From positions 19,682,850-19,746,849 of the forward strand of contig OW121742.1 of NCBI GenBank assembly GCA_933228675.1: a DNA stretch of 64,000 bases. Direction: 5' to 3'. Below, piece by piece: positions 1-9,544 of this stretch. Numbering within the stretch: position 1 is the stretch's first letter; every line of letters begins with the position of its first letter. Below the pieces are notes generated by a model. The model saw only the letters and a program-made list of their open reading frames with translations, searched no databases and had not been told where the DNA came from. Position numbers and translations under genes: made by a program. The stretch comes from Stomorhina lunata. Lineage: Eukaryota; Arthropoda; Insecta; Diptera; Rhiniidae.

Positions 1-470
1 TGCTGACACACTAAAGTTGTAAACAAGTTACAGATTTACATACTTTGATTTGTGGGAGCATGATGCCGCAGTTATATACCACTTTTATCAAATCGATTAA
101 TAATTGTGGTTATTATCGAACTCTAAAGGTGTGCAGCATAATTGATTTTTGGTGTAAACGAAGGCTAAGTGAGATGGAATCATCAGCTTTTCTGTGGCCA
201 CTTTGAATAAGGCGCAGACTGAAAATTAAGTTGTTTATGAGTGGATTTTTGTATTCGGTTACATGTTTATGGGCCTTTTTATCTTAAATCGATCAGTCAA
301 AATAAAGATATGAATATTCACAGTTCTCTTTTGTTAAAGTTTACATTAATTGATTTGAGTGTTGATTCAAGGTAGCCAAGACTTTTATGATAACTTGCAG
401 CCGAAGAGCGAAAGAAAATTAAATGTAATAAAATATGTTAAATTGAAGTTATAAAGAAAATAAATTTTTG
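1..470. other. Upstream intergenic sequence of gene 1
   Basis: AT-rich, non-repetitive sequence ending at the TATA box of gene 1. I see no coding region or repeat here; it presumably carries the gene's upstream control sequences. Confidence 0.5.
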
Positions 471-478
471 TATAAAAG
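471..478 (+). promoter_or_regulatory. TATA box of gene 1 (TATAAAAG)
   Basis: TATAAAAG lies 105 nt upstream of the gene 1 ATG. An initiator-like TTTCAACAGTT follows about 28-32 nt downstream (about 498-508), the expected spacing for a Pol II start. The same arrangement precedes the other genes of the window. Confidence 0.8.
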
Positions 479-575
479 CCCTAAACTTTTAAGGGATTTT
501 CAACAGTTGTTAACTTAACAATTATCAAAACACTTTAAAAATTTTTAAATCTCAAAAAACGAAGAAAAACTCAAA

Positions 576-1131
576 ATGTTCAAATTTGTAAGTAAATTTT
601 AATAATTTTTTAATCAAAAAGGTTTATCAAAAATTTTGGAACTTAAAAAAAAAAAATTTTACTGTGGTGTATTGCACTAAAATCCCAATTTATTACAATT
701 ATTTATTATTGTATTGAATAGTTCTTTGATAAAACCAAAAAATGTTTTTAATAATAAAAATTTTAATTTGTTTAAAAATTGTTTCTTCCCGAAATCACCA
801 GACCTTCATTTTCGCCACTTTGTTCTTAATTTCTACTGCTAATGCCGGCCTTGTCACCACTCATCATGTTGTTCACGAACCCGCCTTGGCTAAAGTAGGT
901 CATATTGTTCACTCTGTCCCCTCGTCTGTGTCACATCAAAGCATAACTCAGGTTCATAGCAAAAGCTCAGTGGTAGAGCCTTTACTCACCCCCGTTGTTA
1001 AGACCACCATTCATAGTGCTCCCATGGTACATGCTGCTCCTCTTGTGCACACTTATCATCATTCGGCTCCTGTGGCAGTGCACTCTGTTCCTGTTGTCCA
1101 TACAGCACCAGTAGTAACTGTACATCATTAA
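576..1131 (+). CDS. Retinin-like secreted cuticle protein (gene 1, two exons)
   Basis: CDS is exon 1 576-587 (ATG TTC AAA TTT) joined to exon 2 802-1131, 113 aa. The donor GTAAGT starts at 588 and the acceptor CAG ends at 801; the intron is phase 0 (214 bp). An in-frame ATG at 742 lies in the intron and is unlikely to be the start, because the spliced form yields a proper signal peptide, MFKFTFIFATLFLISTANA, probably cut before Gly20. The mature part carries the retinin-like core at about residues 29-74: VHEPALAKVG, a VPSSVSHQS block, and VVEPLLTPVVKTT. The tail is rich in His, Ala, Pro and Val (repeated VHxAP). Family members are structural proteins of insect cuticle and corneal lens, secreted by epidermis; the exact tissue here is unknown. 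A poly(A) signal AATAAA lies at 1217-1222. The exon structure matches genes 2, 3 and 5. Confidence 0.9.
588..801 (+). other. Intron of gene 1 with an inserted repeat A fragment
   Basis: The intron runs from GTAAGT to CACCAG. Its centre (about 650-745) matches the dispersed repeat A found at 8604-8925, 8987-9297 and 18138-18335, sharing GTGTATTGCACTAA, the CCCAATTTATTACAATTATT block and TTTGATAAAACCAAAAAATG. Confidence 0.8.
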
Positions 1132-1133
1132 AT

Positions 1134-1340
1134 AATATACAATTTTTTTTTGAACACCGATTTGTTATTATATTTTTGTGCTTAGGCTATATTTTTGTTA
1201 AATTTTTAATTTGTTTAATAAATGTTAATTTTTAAGATAAAATATAATTATTGCATTTAAAATTGGAAAAACATAATAACCCGATTTGTATGGAAACCTC
1301 AAATTCCTCAATTCTGATATATAATCGATCGATTTATTTT
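1134..1340. other. 3' flank of gene 1
   Basis: AT-rich 3' untranslated and flanking sequence. AATAAA at 1217-1222 is the likely polyadenylation signal of gene 1. Confidence 0.6.
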
Positions 1341-2460
1341 TATACAAAACTAGCTATACCGTTTGCCCGTTGTTGCTCCACCAACTACGTAAAATAAGTT
1401 TGGTCCGATGAAGACTTGATAAAACACATGCTTTACGATTATTAATCCAAATAAATATGGATTAATTTAATGTCTCGCCATCTGGCGAAAATTATTTGCA
1501 TTAACTTGGAAACCTTTGTCGGCTTATGCACAACAACTTTGCTGAAGATCATTACATAATCAAATACATATGTATAAAAAGTTTACAATTCAATTAATTT
1601 TAGCGCCATCTATCGTTAATTAATCGTACCAATTTAGAAACCTTCGTTAACTTTTGCCCAACAACTTTGCTGAAGATCATAGCATGATCAAATGCATAGT
1701 TTACGATTTAATACATTTTAAGTAACTTTCAGTGGCGCCACCAGTGCGAAATTAGTCATACCAATTAAGAAACCTTTGTCGGATATTGCTCCATAACTTT
1801 GGTAAATATCATAGCATGATCAAATGCATAGTTACCGATTTAATTAATTTTAAGTAATTTCAGTGGCGCCACCTGTCGGAAATAGGTCACAGCCCCATAG
1901 AGACCTTCTTCGGCTCAAGCGCAAAAACTTTAAAAAACTTTAAAAATCAAACATAATCAAATTCACAGTTTACGATTAAATTGACTTGCATAGTTTACGA
2001 TTTAATACATTTTAAGTAACTTTCAGTGGCGCCACCAGTGCGAAATTGGTCATACCAATTAAGAAATCTTTGTCGGATATTGCGCCATAACTTTGCTAAA
2101 GATCATAGCATGATCAAATGCATAGTTACCGATTTAATTCATTTTAAGTAATTTCAGTGGCGCCACCTGTCGGAAATTGGTCATAGCAACATAGAAACCT
2201 TCGTCGGCTCAAGCGCAAAACCTTTGTTAAAAATAAAACATAATCAAATTCACAGTTTATGATTAAATTGACTTTAAGCTATTTACAGTGGCGCCACCTG
2301 TCGGAATTTGGTATTACATACTTAGTAGTGTTTGTCGGCTTAAGGCGGCAACTTTTCTTAAGATCATAGCATGGTCAAATGCATAGTTTACTATTCCATA
2401 AAGGGCATACAGACAGACAAACATTGATTTTTATAAATAGATATAGATAAAATGTGAAAA
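1340..2460. repeat. Complex repeat element with ~130-bp internal tandem units
   Basis: The block AGTGGCGCCACC recurs near 1731, 1862, 2024, 2156 and 2287, with weaker forms near 1470 and 1600. Each is followed by a GGTCATA..AGAAACCTTTGTCGG segment and GATCATAGCATGATCAAATG. Units of about 130-160 bp are thus repeated some seven times. One end (about 1347) reads AACTAGCTATACCGTTTGCC and the other (about 2408-2450) holds ACAGACAGACAAACATTGAT followed by a TATA-like AT stretch. On the minus strand it would end in ..AGCTAGT, which is helitron-like, but I cannot confirm that class. No coding capacity is visible. Confidence 0.65.
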
Positions 2461-2504
2461 ACGCCGTTAAAAACTATATTTTGGGGCTAGATTTGTCTTT
2501 TTAT

Positions 2505-2640
2505 TTTTTTATTTTGAACCTACACTCACGGGATGACCCCTACTTCGGCATTGTGATGGAACTAAGAATTAAGGTATTAAGTAGGAGGATATAGGGAGTA
2601 GTGTTTGTGGATATTTGATTTGAACCTTTTGATATCATAA
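2505..2640 (+). repeat. Dispersed repeat C, copy 1
   Basis: About 135 bp are clearly similar to 26845-26985. Shared landmarks in order: ACACTCA.GGATGACCC, GCATTGT.TTGGAACTA, GGAGTAGT.TTT.TGGA, and ATTTGA.TTGAA followed by ATATCAT. The identity of the element is unknown. Confidence 0.7.
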
Positions 2641-2689
2641 TCATTAGGAATAACACAACCAACATGATTCAATAGAGTTATCTACCCTA

Positions 2690-4056
2690 CCGATAAGCAC
2701 CTTCGCCCTCTCCTATACACGAATGAACAACGCATTCTCACTGTGAAATTGTTTTACCAAAATAGTGAAAATTTTGCGGCTACAGTTCGCAAATTGTGAT
2801 CAATTTAGAATCACAATAATGCCCCAAAAGAGTCAACTGGGTCTGTTAGTGATGTAAAGAAAAGAACGCGCCTTCGACCAGGTCGATCGACCGAAAATGT
2901 CGCAGCTGTATGTGATGATGTCGCTCAAACTCCATCCAACTCAATTCGACACCGAGCTCAGCAAATTGATGTCTCCAAATGCAGCGAATTTTGACGAAAG
3001 ATTTGCATCTTCATGCATACAAAGTTCAATTGACTCAGAAACTGAAGCCAGATGACCATGGACAGCTAATTTTGCCGATAAAATCATCTTCAGTGACGAG
3101 GCCCATTTCCATCTTGATGGCTTCGTCAATAGGCAGAATTGTCGCATTGGGGTGAGGAAAATCGCTGAGTGATTCACGAAAAGCAAATGCATCCTCAACT
3201 CTCTTTATGAAAATGAGGCAGGTCAAGCGCAAACAGTCAATGGTGTTCGGTATCGTGAAATGATAACCAGTTTTTTCTTGCCTATAATTGAAGAAATGGA
3301 TGTGGAGCGCATGTGGTTTCAACAAGACGGCGCCACATGTCATACAGCCAGAGCAACAATTCAATTGCTACATCAGTCATTTCTCGGTCGTGTTATTTCG
3401 CGTTTTGAACACCAGGGGCCAAATTACGGCATTACGATCGAAATCTTAGATATTTTCAAAACATTTGTATAGCATACTTTAAGGATAATCAAAATGATTT
3501 AAAAGATGCACAGTTTACTATATTTTTTGAAGCTATTTGCCAAAAGATGAACAATAGTAAAAGAGTTTTAATTGAACTTTATGTATATTTAAAAACGAAT
3601 CAAAATGGACACCTAATTTCAAAAAACTTTTTGCATCGAAGTAACTTTGAACATCCCTAAAGTATACTTCACTATATTAATTTAAAAGTCTGAGATTTCG
3701 ATTGATATCGAATGCCTCCTAGATCGTACGATTTAACACCTTTAGATTTTTTTTGGGGTTTTTTGAAGTCGATGGTTTACGCGAATAAGCCGACGACGAC
3801 TCAAGACTTAAAAGAGGAAATTGGACGCTGCCTTAATGAAATACAGCAGCATTTATGCAAAAAGGTTATTGAAAATTTCATTAAAACATCGCGTGTGTGC
3901 CAGCAAAGCCGCGGCGGCCATTTACATGATATCTTGTTCCAAACATAACCACATTCTATCTACTTAACGATATAGTAAAGTTTCACGATTTCTTTTAAAT
4001 ATCTGTGTTTTATTTCAAATTTAAAAATTGCGTTCTAGTTGGGACACCCTTTACTT
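2690..4056 (+). pseudogene. Decayed mariner-type transposase, 5'-truncated and interrupted
   Basis: Reading across frames recovers a Tc1/mariner transposase of the type common in insects. An N-terminal YTNEQRILTVKLFYQN stretch lies at about 2720-2770 and SIRHRAQQIDVSK near 2940. The first catalytic block FSDEAHFHLDGF lies near 3090-3125, the second, WFQQDGATCHTA, near 3314-3350, and the third, DLTPLDFF, near 3730-3753. The C-terminus SRGGHLHDI lies near 3907-3933. Stops and frameshifts break the frame repeatedly, so no intact enzyme is possible. A 3' terminal repeat ends near GGGACACCC (about 4043-4051); no matching 5' end is seen near 2690. Allowing for two residues lost at the insertion, the second-to-third Asp spacing is about 41, which would suggest the DD41D group (inference). 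Segment 3427-3717 is a foreign insertion. Confidence 0.85.
3412..3717 (+). mobile_element. TIR element (repeat B family) inserted in the mariner
   Basis: The mariner frame stops being recognisable after ISRFEHQ and resumes at PPRSYDLTP; the intervening ~290 bp are foreign. The insert starts GGCATTACGATCGAAATCTT (3427). On the opposite strand its right end starts GGCATTCGATATCAATCGAA (3717), and both then share ATACTTTA.GGAT. It therefore has imperfect inverted termini of about 60 bp. Its left end resembles sequence at 11708-11800 and, on the minus strand, 9735-9640. It has no coding capacity and is MITE-like. The exact ends and the target duplication are uncertain. Confidence 0.7.
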
Positions 4057-4059
4057 AGA

Positions 4060-4910
4060 AGGTCATTTCGAAATAAAGGAAAAAGAGTAGGAGAAAGAAC
4101 GGGACCTTGCGGTATCACCGAATTAATCTTGAACTCGTTCGATGATATCCCATCTTATAGTGCAATCTCTGCTTACACCAAAAGTAATAAGTTTTGACAG
4201 CCCTCCACGACACACTTTATCGAACGCCTTGGAAATGCCAAGATCTATAACTTTACACTCGCCAAAACGTTAAATAGAAAGACTTTATTTTTCCGCGCAA
4301 TAAATATTCGCGTATCTCAAAAACTGTTTATTTTCATGAACTAATCTTCATCCGACCCAGGAGATTTATTTAAGTTGAGATCCGTTAAAACCCTTTTAAC
4401 AGCATTAGTTCCAAAGACTGCGCTAGGCATAGTTAGAGTCGCTCTTTCAAGCTCGGGCAGTGGTTAATTGCATTCCTGCAAGTATGAATTACTTGCAAAT
4501 AACTCAGCCATAAGATTTGCTTTATCAACCGGGTTAGTGAATGGTTGGTGATCCTTTTAGAGAGTTGGATTTAAAGAATTAGCATTATTCTTTACCCTAT
4601 TGTCAAATGACGAAAAGCCTTTACTGTCCTAGGGGGTAGTAAAAACTTTAATACAAAGACGTTGCACTTATAGAGATTTTTTTCGCCTTTTGCGCACCTA
4701 ATCAGTATCTGGAGTTCTGTTTTTTCTCCAGATTCTAAATACTTTATCTCTGGATCTGACTGCAGTTTTACAAGTCGTATTAAACCAAGTTTTTTTTCGT
4801 GGTCAAAAGTTGTGAAGATCCGAAAAGTGGCGGAAATGGTGCAATGGTCCGAATTATCAAGAGGTTGAAGAACATTGACTTAGTATTTATCAGGATGCGA
4901 TGTGAGAACA
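4060..4910 (-). pseudogene. Decayed LINE (jockey-like) endonuclease/reverse transcriptase fragment
   Basis: Minus-strand translation across several frames gives LINE landmarks in the correct order. LQPLDNSDHCTIS (end of the APE endonuclease, SDH motif) lies near 4850-4885, WFNTTCKTAVRSRDKVF near 4735-4800, LNLNKSPGSDE near 4345-4380, ISKAFDKV near 4215-4240, and FKINSVIPQGPVLSPTLF near 4083-4125. It ends where the mariner terminal repeat begins, so the catalytic FADD region is missing. Stops and frameshifts make it nonfunctional. The order and motif wording resemble jockey-clade elements of insects; the clade assignment is from memory of the family pattern. Confidence 0.8.
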
Positions 4911-5528
4911 TGAACCTATGCTTTAGCAAAATTTTAAAAGAGTCGGTCCACTTTTGACATCAGAATGTTACTTATCTTAAAGTCAAATTCTATAAAAAAT
5001 TTAAAATCTATAAACAATGAAATGTATTGAAACTTTTGTTTAAATATTTGAAATATTTTTGTACTAATAATAACTGGTTCCACTGTTTGAAAAATAACTG
5101 TTTTTGTTTTAATCAATATAATAGTTAGCATACTTTTAGGGCTTTGAAATAATTCCCCTATGAATAGTTTTGCCTCACAATTTTTCATACTTTAACAATA
5201 AAAAGTCGTTATTTTTTTTTAAACGTTAACCTGAATTTTTTTATTTGAAGTTGCATACAAAATTATAATTATTATTTTTTTTTACATTTTTGTTTTTTTT
5301 TATATATTTTTTTTTGTAAATGTATAGCGAAATGTTAATGCAAAATAGAAAGAAATAAAGAGAAAAAAAGAGTAATAGAAAAACTTAAAAGAAAAGAAAT
5401 TACGACGAAAATTTCACAACAGGGTACACGATGGGTGATCGCAAAATCTTAGCTCCAAGAAAACAATTACAAAAGGATGGCAATTCTCGACTAAAGGCAA
5501 AATCAGTTTGTCTCGCTGAAGTTAAGAC
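4911..5528. other. AT-rich intergenic sequence and 3' flank of gene 2
   Basis: Long T runs, no repeat family or credible gene. TTTATT at 5240-5245 (AATAAA on the minus strand) could be the poly(A) signal of gene 2, about 285 nt beyond its stop. Confidence 0.5.
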
Positions 5529-5807
5529 TTAACCCAAGAGTACGGGGCCATAGGGACCGACGACGACTGGGCCAGGTACAAGTCTGGGACCAGCTACCAC
5601 AACAGGGCCCAAAGGTAGGGGCAGACCCAAAGGCAAGAGGCTGGGGTTAGGATTGGGGCTGGCAACAGGAGCTGGAGCTGGATTGGCAGCGGCGAAGCCC
5701 AACAACATAGCCAAAAGAACAACGACCTGGAAATGAGAAATTCAAATTATTAGATTTTATTTTATTTTCCAGGAATAATCCCAAGGAAATCTTACGTATT
5801 TGAACAT
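5529..5807 (-). CDS. Short secreted Pro/Gly/Val-rich peptide (gene 2, two exons)
   Basis: Minus strand: exon 1 5807-5796 (ATG TTC AAA TAC), donor GTAAGA at 5795, acceptor CCAG ending at 5727, exon 2 5726-5529; phase 0 intron of 69 bp; 69 aa. The signal peptide is MFKYVVVLLAMLLGFAAA, probably cut before Asn19. The mature part is about 51 aa: NPAPAPVASPNPNPS, then Leu/Pro/Gly/Val repeats (LPLGLPLPLG, GPVVVAG, GPVVVGPYGP). It has no cysteine and no retinin core. Small peptides with the same N-terminus and composition are encoded among the retinin-like genes of flies, some named neuropeptide-like precursors. Whether this is a cuticle component, an antimicrobial or a signalling peptide cannot be told. 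It shares the micro-exon layout with the retinin-like genes. Confidence 0.85.
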
Positions 5808-5890
5808 TTTGTAAAGTTTGTTTGATTTATTAACTGTTAACACTTGAAGGGTTGAAAACTGTTTGATGTCTAATCTGAATTATGCCACGG

Positions 5891-5898
5891 TTTATATA
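5891..5898 (-). promoter_or_regulatory. TATA box of gene 2 (TATATAAA)
   Basis: TATATAAA on the minus strand, 84 nt upstream of the gene 2 ATG, the same variant as at genes 4 and 5. Confidence 0.75.
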
Positions 5899-5899
5899 C

Positions 5900-6590
5900 A
5901 TAACATCGATTCTAATGGCTCAAACTAAAATTCCAATTCGCAAAGCTTTACTTACTACATCGTTGCATTTTGCTAATAGGTTGCATCAGCCAATTTTCTT
6001 ATAGTTTTGCTGCGAGGGTTCTAGTTTTCTTAGTTAAAAATCGCCCGTCTGTTCTTCTAAACAAGAGTTTTGAGGGGGGGCGGAGGAATAGCCTGATACT
6101 GTCATTTTTACATACTAAAGATTTTCTGTAATTGGTAATATTTGTGACAATTGTTGGCGTTACATGTGATTTGTTGCTATAGTTATCTTGTTTATTTTTG
6201 TTGTTTGTTGTTGCAGTCTTTACATATTGTTGCTCTTGAACCTCAAACTTGAAAAATTGTTTACTTACATATTAACTAATGATTTTCTTGCCATTGATTT
6301 CTTTACACAACTATGCCCCTTTTCCTCCCCCTATTACAACTATGTATTTTTTACCCTACATTAGGGTATATTAGGTTTGTGATAATGTCACAAAATATAT
6401 GAAAGAATATCAATTCTGAGTACATTTGAAGATATGATGGCAGATCATGTAAAGCTAGTCGGGATCATAGCTATTACTTACTTACTTAAATGACCTATAT
6501 TTAAAACGTATTTAAGTCAAAGACGTTTCCATCTTGTTCTCATATTCTCCAATTTTGCAGGTCAAGTTTTTTCAATTTTGTTGTACTTAG
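5900..6590. other. Intergenic sequence upstream of gene 2
   Basis: Mostly unique AT-rich sequence with short T-rich and TTGTTG runs. Around 6345-6420 the sequence may be the 3' flank of the LINE remnant that follows. No gene is seen. Confidence 0.45.
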
Positions 6591-7300
6591 TCCTTGCATA
6601 AAAGTTGCGGGCTTCCTCTTTTACGAGTTCCATCGGGCTTAACAGTAGGCTCAAAGCAATTCTTCCGCTCTTTCTTAGCTTCAAAAACAGTTAGGATTAT
6701 CTTAACGTCATAACTGGGGCAGCTACCGTAAACTTCTTTAATTGATTATAGAAACCTTCTTTGACATCAACGTCTTTCTCCTCTGTGGAAGCGTGAGCAC
6801 AAATCAGGCTCAGATAAACCCATAGTACTTTGACGCTTGATTGTCGCTAACCGATCGTTTACTAGGGTGAACCTGGAAACCCGATTTCGAATTATTTTGC
6901 TTTCCTCAAAGGCATGGCTATTCTCATGACAGTTATAGCACCTTTAGGGGTCTTGGCGATGCCGTAGCCATTCCATCTCACCTGGTTAGCAGTCACATCA
7001 GATTTGTATTTATCGGTCCATCAACTGGATTAGAGCACTCATCTGTAAGGAGTCGTCTACATTAGTGAGGACGTTTTTATTATAATTTTGTGCTTTCTCA
7101 GGGTAGACATTTTTTAACAAACCCTACGTCCTAACGCACTGTTCAATTTTCATATGGGAAAAACTCGCAACACATGATCGCTTATTACTTATAGCTTGTC
7201 AAACGTAGCTTCCCTGGTGATACCACATAGAGGTCAGTGTCCGCAGTTTAGATAAACGATAGACGATGGACTTACTAAGTATCCAATACCTACGACCATG
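6590..7300 (-). pseudogene. Decayed LINE remnant with APE-type endonuclease fragment
   Basis: The minus strand near 6735-6840 reads WVYLSLICAHASTEEKDVD and continues with KEGFYNQL, a recognisable piece of the endonuclease of non-LTR elements often annotated in insects as craniofacial development protein 2-like. Near 6605-6650 KPDGTRKRGSP looks like the C-terminal end of such a polyprotein, implying a large internal deletion. Sequence 7095-7290 (minus) is related to 35570-35745 (plus): both carry GGTATCACC.GGGAAGCTA and a later TTAGGA...GGG block. That marks it as a 5' region of the same element. Stops and frameshifts are present throughout. Confidence 0.75.
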
Positions 7301-7399
7301 TCCACAAAAATTGCACTCTAGAGGCTACATCGTAGCATTCAAACATTCAATAACATTATTTTACTATTGAAGAACTTTAGAGAAATAAGCTACAATAAA

Positions 7400-7530
7400 G
7401 TGAACTTTAGATGCAGAGGTCGGCACACAGAGAACAAAACAAAAAATCGTCGGTAGAGTTGCCATTTTTTATACTTTTAACTAAAATATGTATTTTTTTC
7501 AATGTGTAGTTCTGATGTTTAAAAGAAAAG
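7400..7530 (-). repeat. Dispersed repeat D, copy 1 (satellite border)
   Basis: On the minus strand: AGAACTACACATTGAAAAAA, ATATTTTAGTTAAAAGTAT, AATGGCAACTCTACCGA, and a CTCTGTGTGCCGACCT segment. The same series occurs at 14575-14690 on the plus strand. Both copies directly follow a satellite array in the same relative orientation. Confidence 0.8.
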
Positions 7531-7534
7531 TTTT

Positions 7535-8440
7535 CTATTCCATTTTTTTAATTTTTTTTTTTTTTATTAAAAATTTTTCCAAAGAAAATTTTTTATCAAA
7601 AACTTTTCCAAAGAAAATTTTTTTATGAAAAACTTTTCCAAAGAAAATTTTTTTATCAAAAATTTTTCCAGAGAAAATTTTTTTATCAAAAATTTTTGAT
7701 ATAAAAATTTTGTTATCAAACATTTTTTAGAAAATCTTTTTAACAAAAATTGTTTAGAAAATTTTTCTACAGAAAACTATTTCTTTAGAAAAAAATTTTT
7801 ATCGAAAACTTTTCAATAGAAAAATTATTTTTGAAAATATTATTTTTTGAAAATTTTCACAGAAAAATATTTTTATTGAAAAATTTTCTACAAAAAATAA
7901 TTTTTATCCAAAAATTTTACAACGAATTTTTTTTATCAAAAATTTTTCTACAGCTAAATATTTCTATCGAAAATTTTTCTATAAAAAATTGTTTTTGAAA
8001 AAATTTTTCGATAGAGAAATATTTTTTTCAAAATTTTCACTCGAAAATATTTGTATCAAAAAATTTTCTATAAAAAATAATTTTTATCCAAAAGTTTCAC
8101 AATGATTTTTTTTAACAAAAATTTTTCTTCAGAAAAATATTTTTATCGAAAATTTTTCTCCAGAAAAATATTTTTATCGAAAATTTTTCTATTGAAAAAT
8201 ATTTTTAACGAAATTTTATTTTAGAAAAAATTTTAACCGAAAATTTTTCTATACAAAAAAATTTTTATCGAAAATTTTTCTATAGAAAAAAATTTTTTAA
8301 GAAAAGTTTATCAAAAATTGTATAGAAACATTTTGGATAAAAAAATTTTCTATAGAAAAATTTTGGATAAAAAAAATTTTTCTATAAAATAATGTTTGAT
8401 AAAAAAATTTTCTATAGATAAATTTTTGATAAAAAAATTT
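7535..8440. repeat. Satellite array S1 (~30 bp units), with orientation switch
   Basis: Degenerate units of about 30-31 bp with the core TTTTATCGAAAATTTTTCTA. Up to about 8320 the units read in this orientation; from about 8340 they read as the complement (TTTTCTATAGAAAAATTTT.GATAAAA). Open frames here are low-complexity Lys/Phe/Ile repeats and not genes. Confidence 0.9.
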
Positions 8441-8610
8441 TCTAATTTTCTATAATTTTAGGACATAAATTTTTGATAAAAAAAAATTTCTAATTTTCTA
8501 TAATTTTAGGACATAAATTTTTGATAAAAAAAATTTTCTAATATTCTATAATTTTAGGACATAAATTTTTGATAAAAAAATTTTCTAATTTTCTATAATT
8601 TTAGGACATC
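8418..8610 (+). repeat. ~48-bp tandem repeat, four copies
   Basis: The segment TAATTTTAGGACATAAATTT recurs with GGACAT at 8461, 8509, 8557 and 8604, a period of 47-48 bp. The last unit runs straight into repeat A, which also begins with GGACAT at 18139 and near 8986. Confidence 0.85.
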
Positions 8611-8925
8611 AAATATTCAATTAAAAACTTTTACTGTAGTGTATTGCACAAAAATCCCAATTTATTACAATTGTTTATTATTGTAATAAATAGTTTTTTG
8701 ATAAAACCAAAAAATATTGGTGGGAAAACCTTTCCGCGATCGTTTCGATGGTTGGTTAGGCCATCTCTTCATGGGGATTATCCCTAATTCTTGACAGAGC
8801 AAAAACCTCACATTATATCTTTTTTGCGGAACAGAATAAATAAGAATTATTGTGTCCAACAAATTTTCAACATAAAGAGAAGATTAGCATTTAAACAGAA
8901 ACACACAAGCATTTTTCAATTTTTG
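8604..8925 (+). repeat. Dispersed repeat A, copy 2
   Basis: About 320 bp starting GGACATCAAATATTCAATTA. It contains a hairpin with 12-bp arms (ATTTATTACAAT / ATTGTAATAAAT) near 8660-8692, then TTGATAAAACCAAAAAATAT, GGTGGGAAAACCTTTCC, a CAGAGCAAAAACCTCACATT block and GAACAGAATAAATAAGAATT. It is repeated almost entirely at 8987-9297 and in part at 18138-18335 and 650-745. It has no coding capacity. Confidence 0.9.
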
Positions 8926-8986
8926 AATTTTTAAAATTTTGATAAAATAATTTTCTAATTTTTTCTAATTTTTTATAATTTTAGGA

Positions 8987-9297
8987 CATTAAACATTTAA
9001 TTAAAAAGTTTTACTGTAGTGTACTAAGATCCCAATTTATTACAATTATTTATTATTTTAATAAATAGTTTTTTGATAAAACCAAAAACTGTTGGTGGGA
9101 AAACCTTTCCTCGACACGTTTTGATGGTTGGTAAGGCCATCTCTTCAAGAAGATTATCCCTAATTCTAGACAGAGCGAAAACCTCACATTATATCATTTT
9201 TGCGGCACAGAATAAATAAGAATTATAGTGTCCAACAAACTTTCAACATAAAGCGAAGATTATCATCTGAACAGAAACAGACAAACATTTTTCAGTT
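8987..9297 (+). repeat. Dispersed repeat A, copy 3
   Basis: A diverged second copy 383 bp downstream of the previous one, so A plus a short satellite linker is itself tandemly duplicated. Landmarks appear in the same order, with scattered substitutions and a few small indels. Confidence 0.9.
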
Positions 9298-9375
9298 TTA
9301 TCTTTTCTATATTTCTATCGAAATTTTTTCTATACAAAATTTTTTTGAGAAAATTTTTCGATAGAAAAATGTTTG
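9297..9375. repeat. Short satellite fragment (S1-like)
   Basis: About two to three units (CTATCGAAATTTTTTCTATA..., TTTTTCGATAGAAAAATG) between repeat A and the unique sequence leading to repeat B. Confidence 0.7.
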
Positions 9376-9544
9376 TGATTATACATATGTCTTTGTTCTC
9401 TTGACCCATGTATTTTGTTGCTATAAATTGGATTTTGATTTTGTTTCTTGTGTAGTTTGTTTTTGTCTTCTCTTTAAAAAAGCGGCACCAACCGACTTTG
9501 CTAACATCCAAATTCCATATGATTGCTTAATGCTCATTTTCACG

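Noticed and set aside
742..801. ATG at 742 as the start of gene 1
   Set aside because: It lies in the intron within a repeat A fragment. The spliced start at 576 gives the family-typical Met-Phe-Lys signal peptide and consensus splice sites.
2941..3364. Minus-strand open frames across the mariner (2941-3198, 3035-3364)
   Set aside because: Antisense shadows of the transposase; only the plus strand gives recognisable transposase motifs.
4934..5188. 84-codon minus-strand frame
   Set aside because: Ile/Phe/Lys-rich, no family resemblance and no promoter; AT-rich chance frame next to the LINE remnant.
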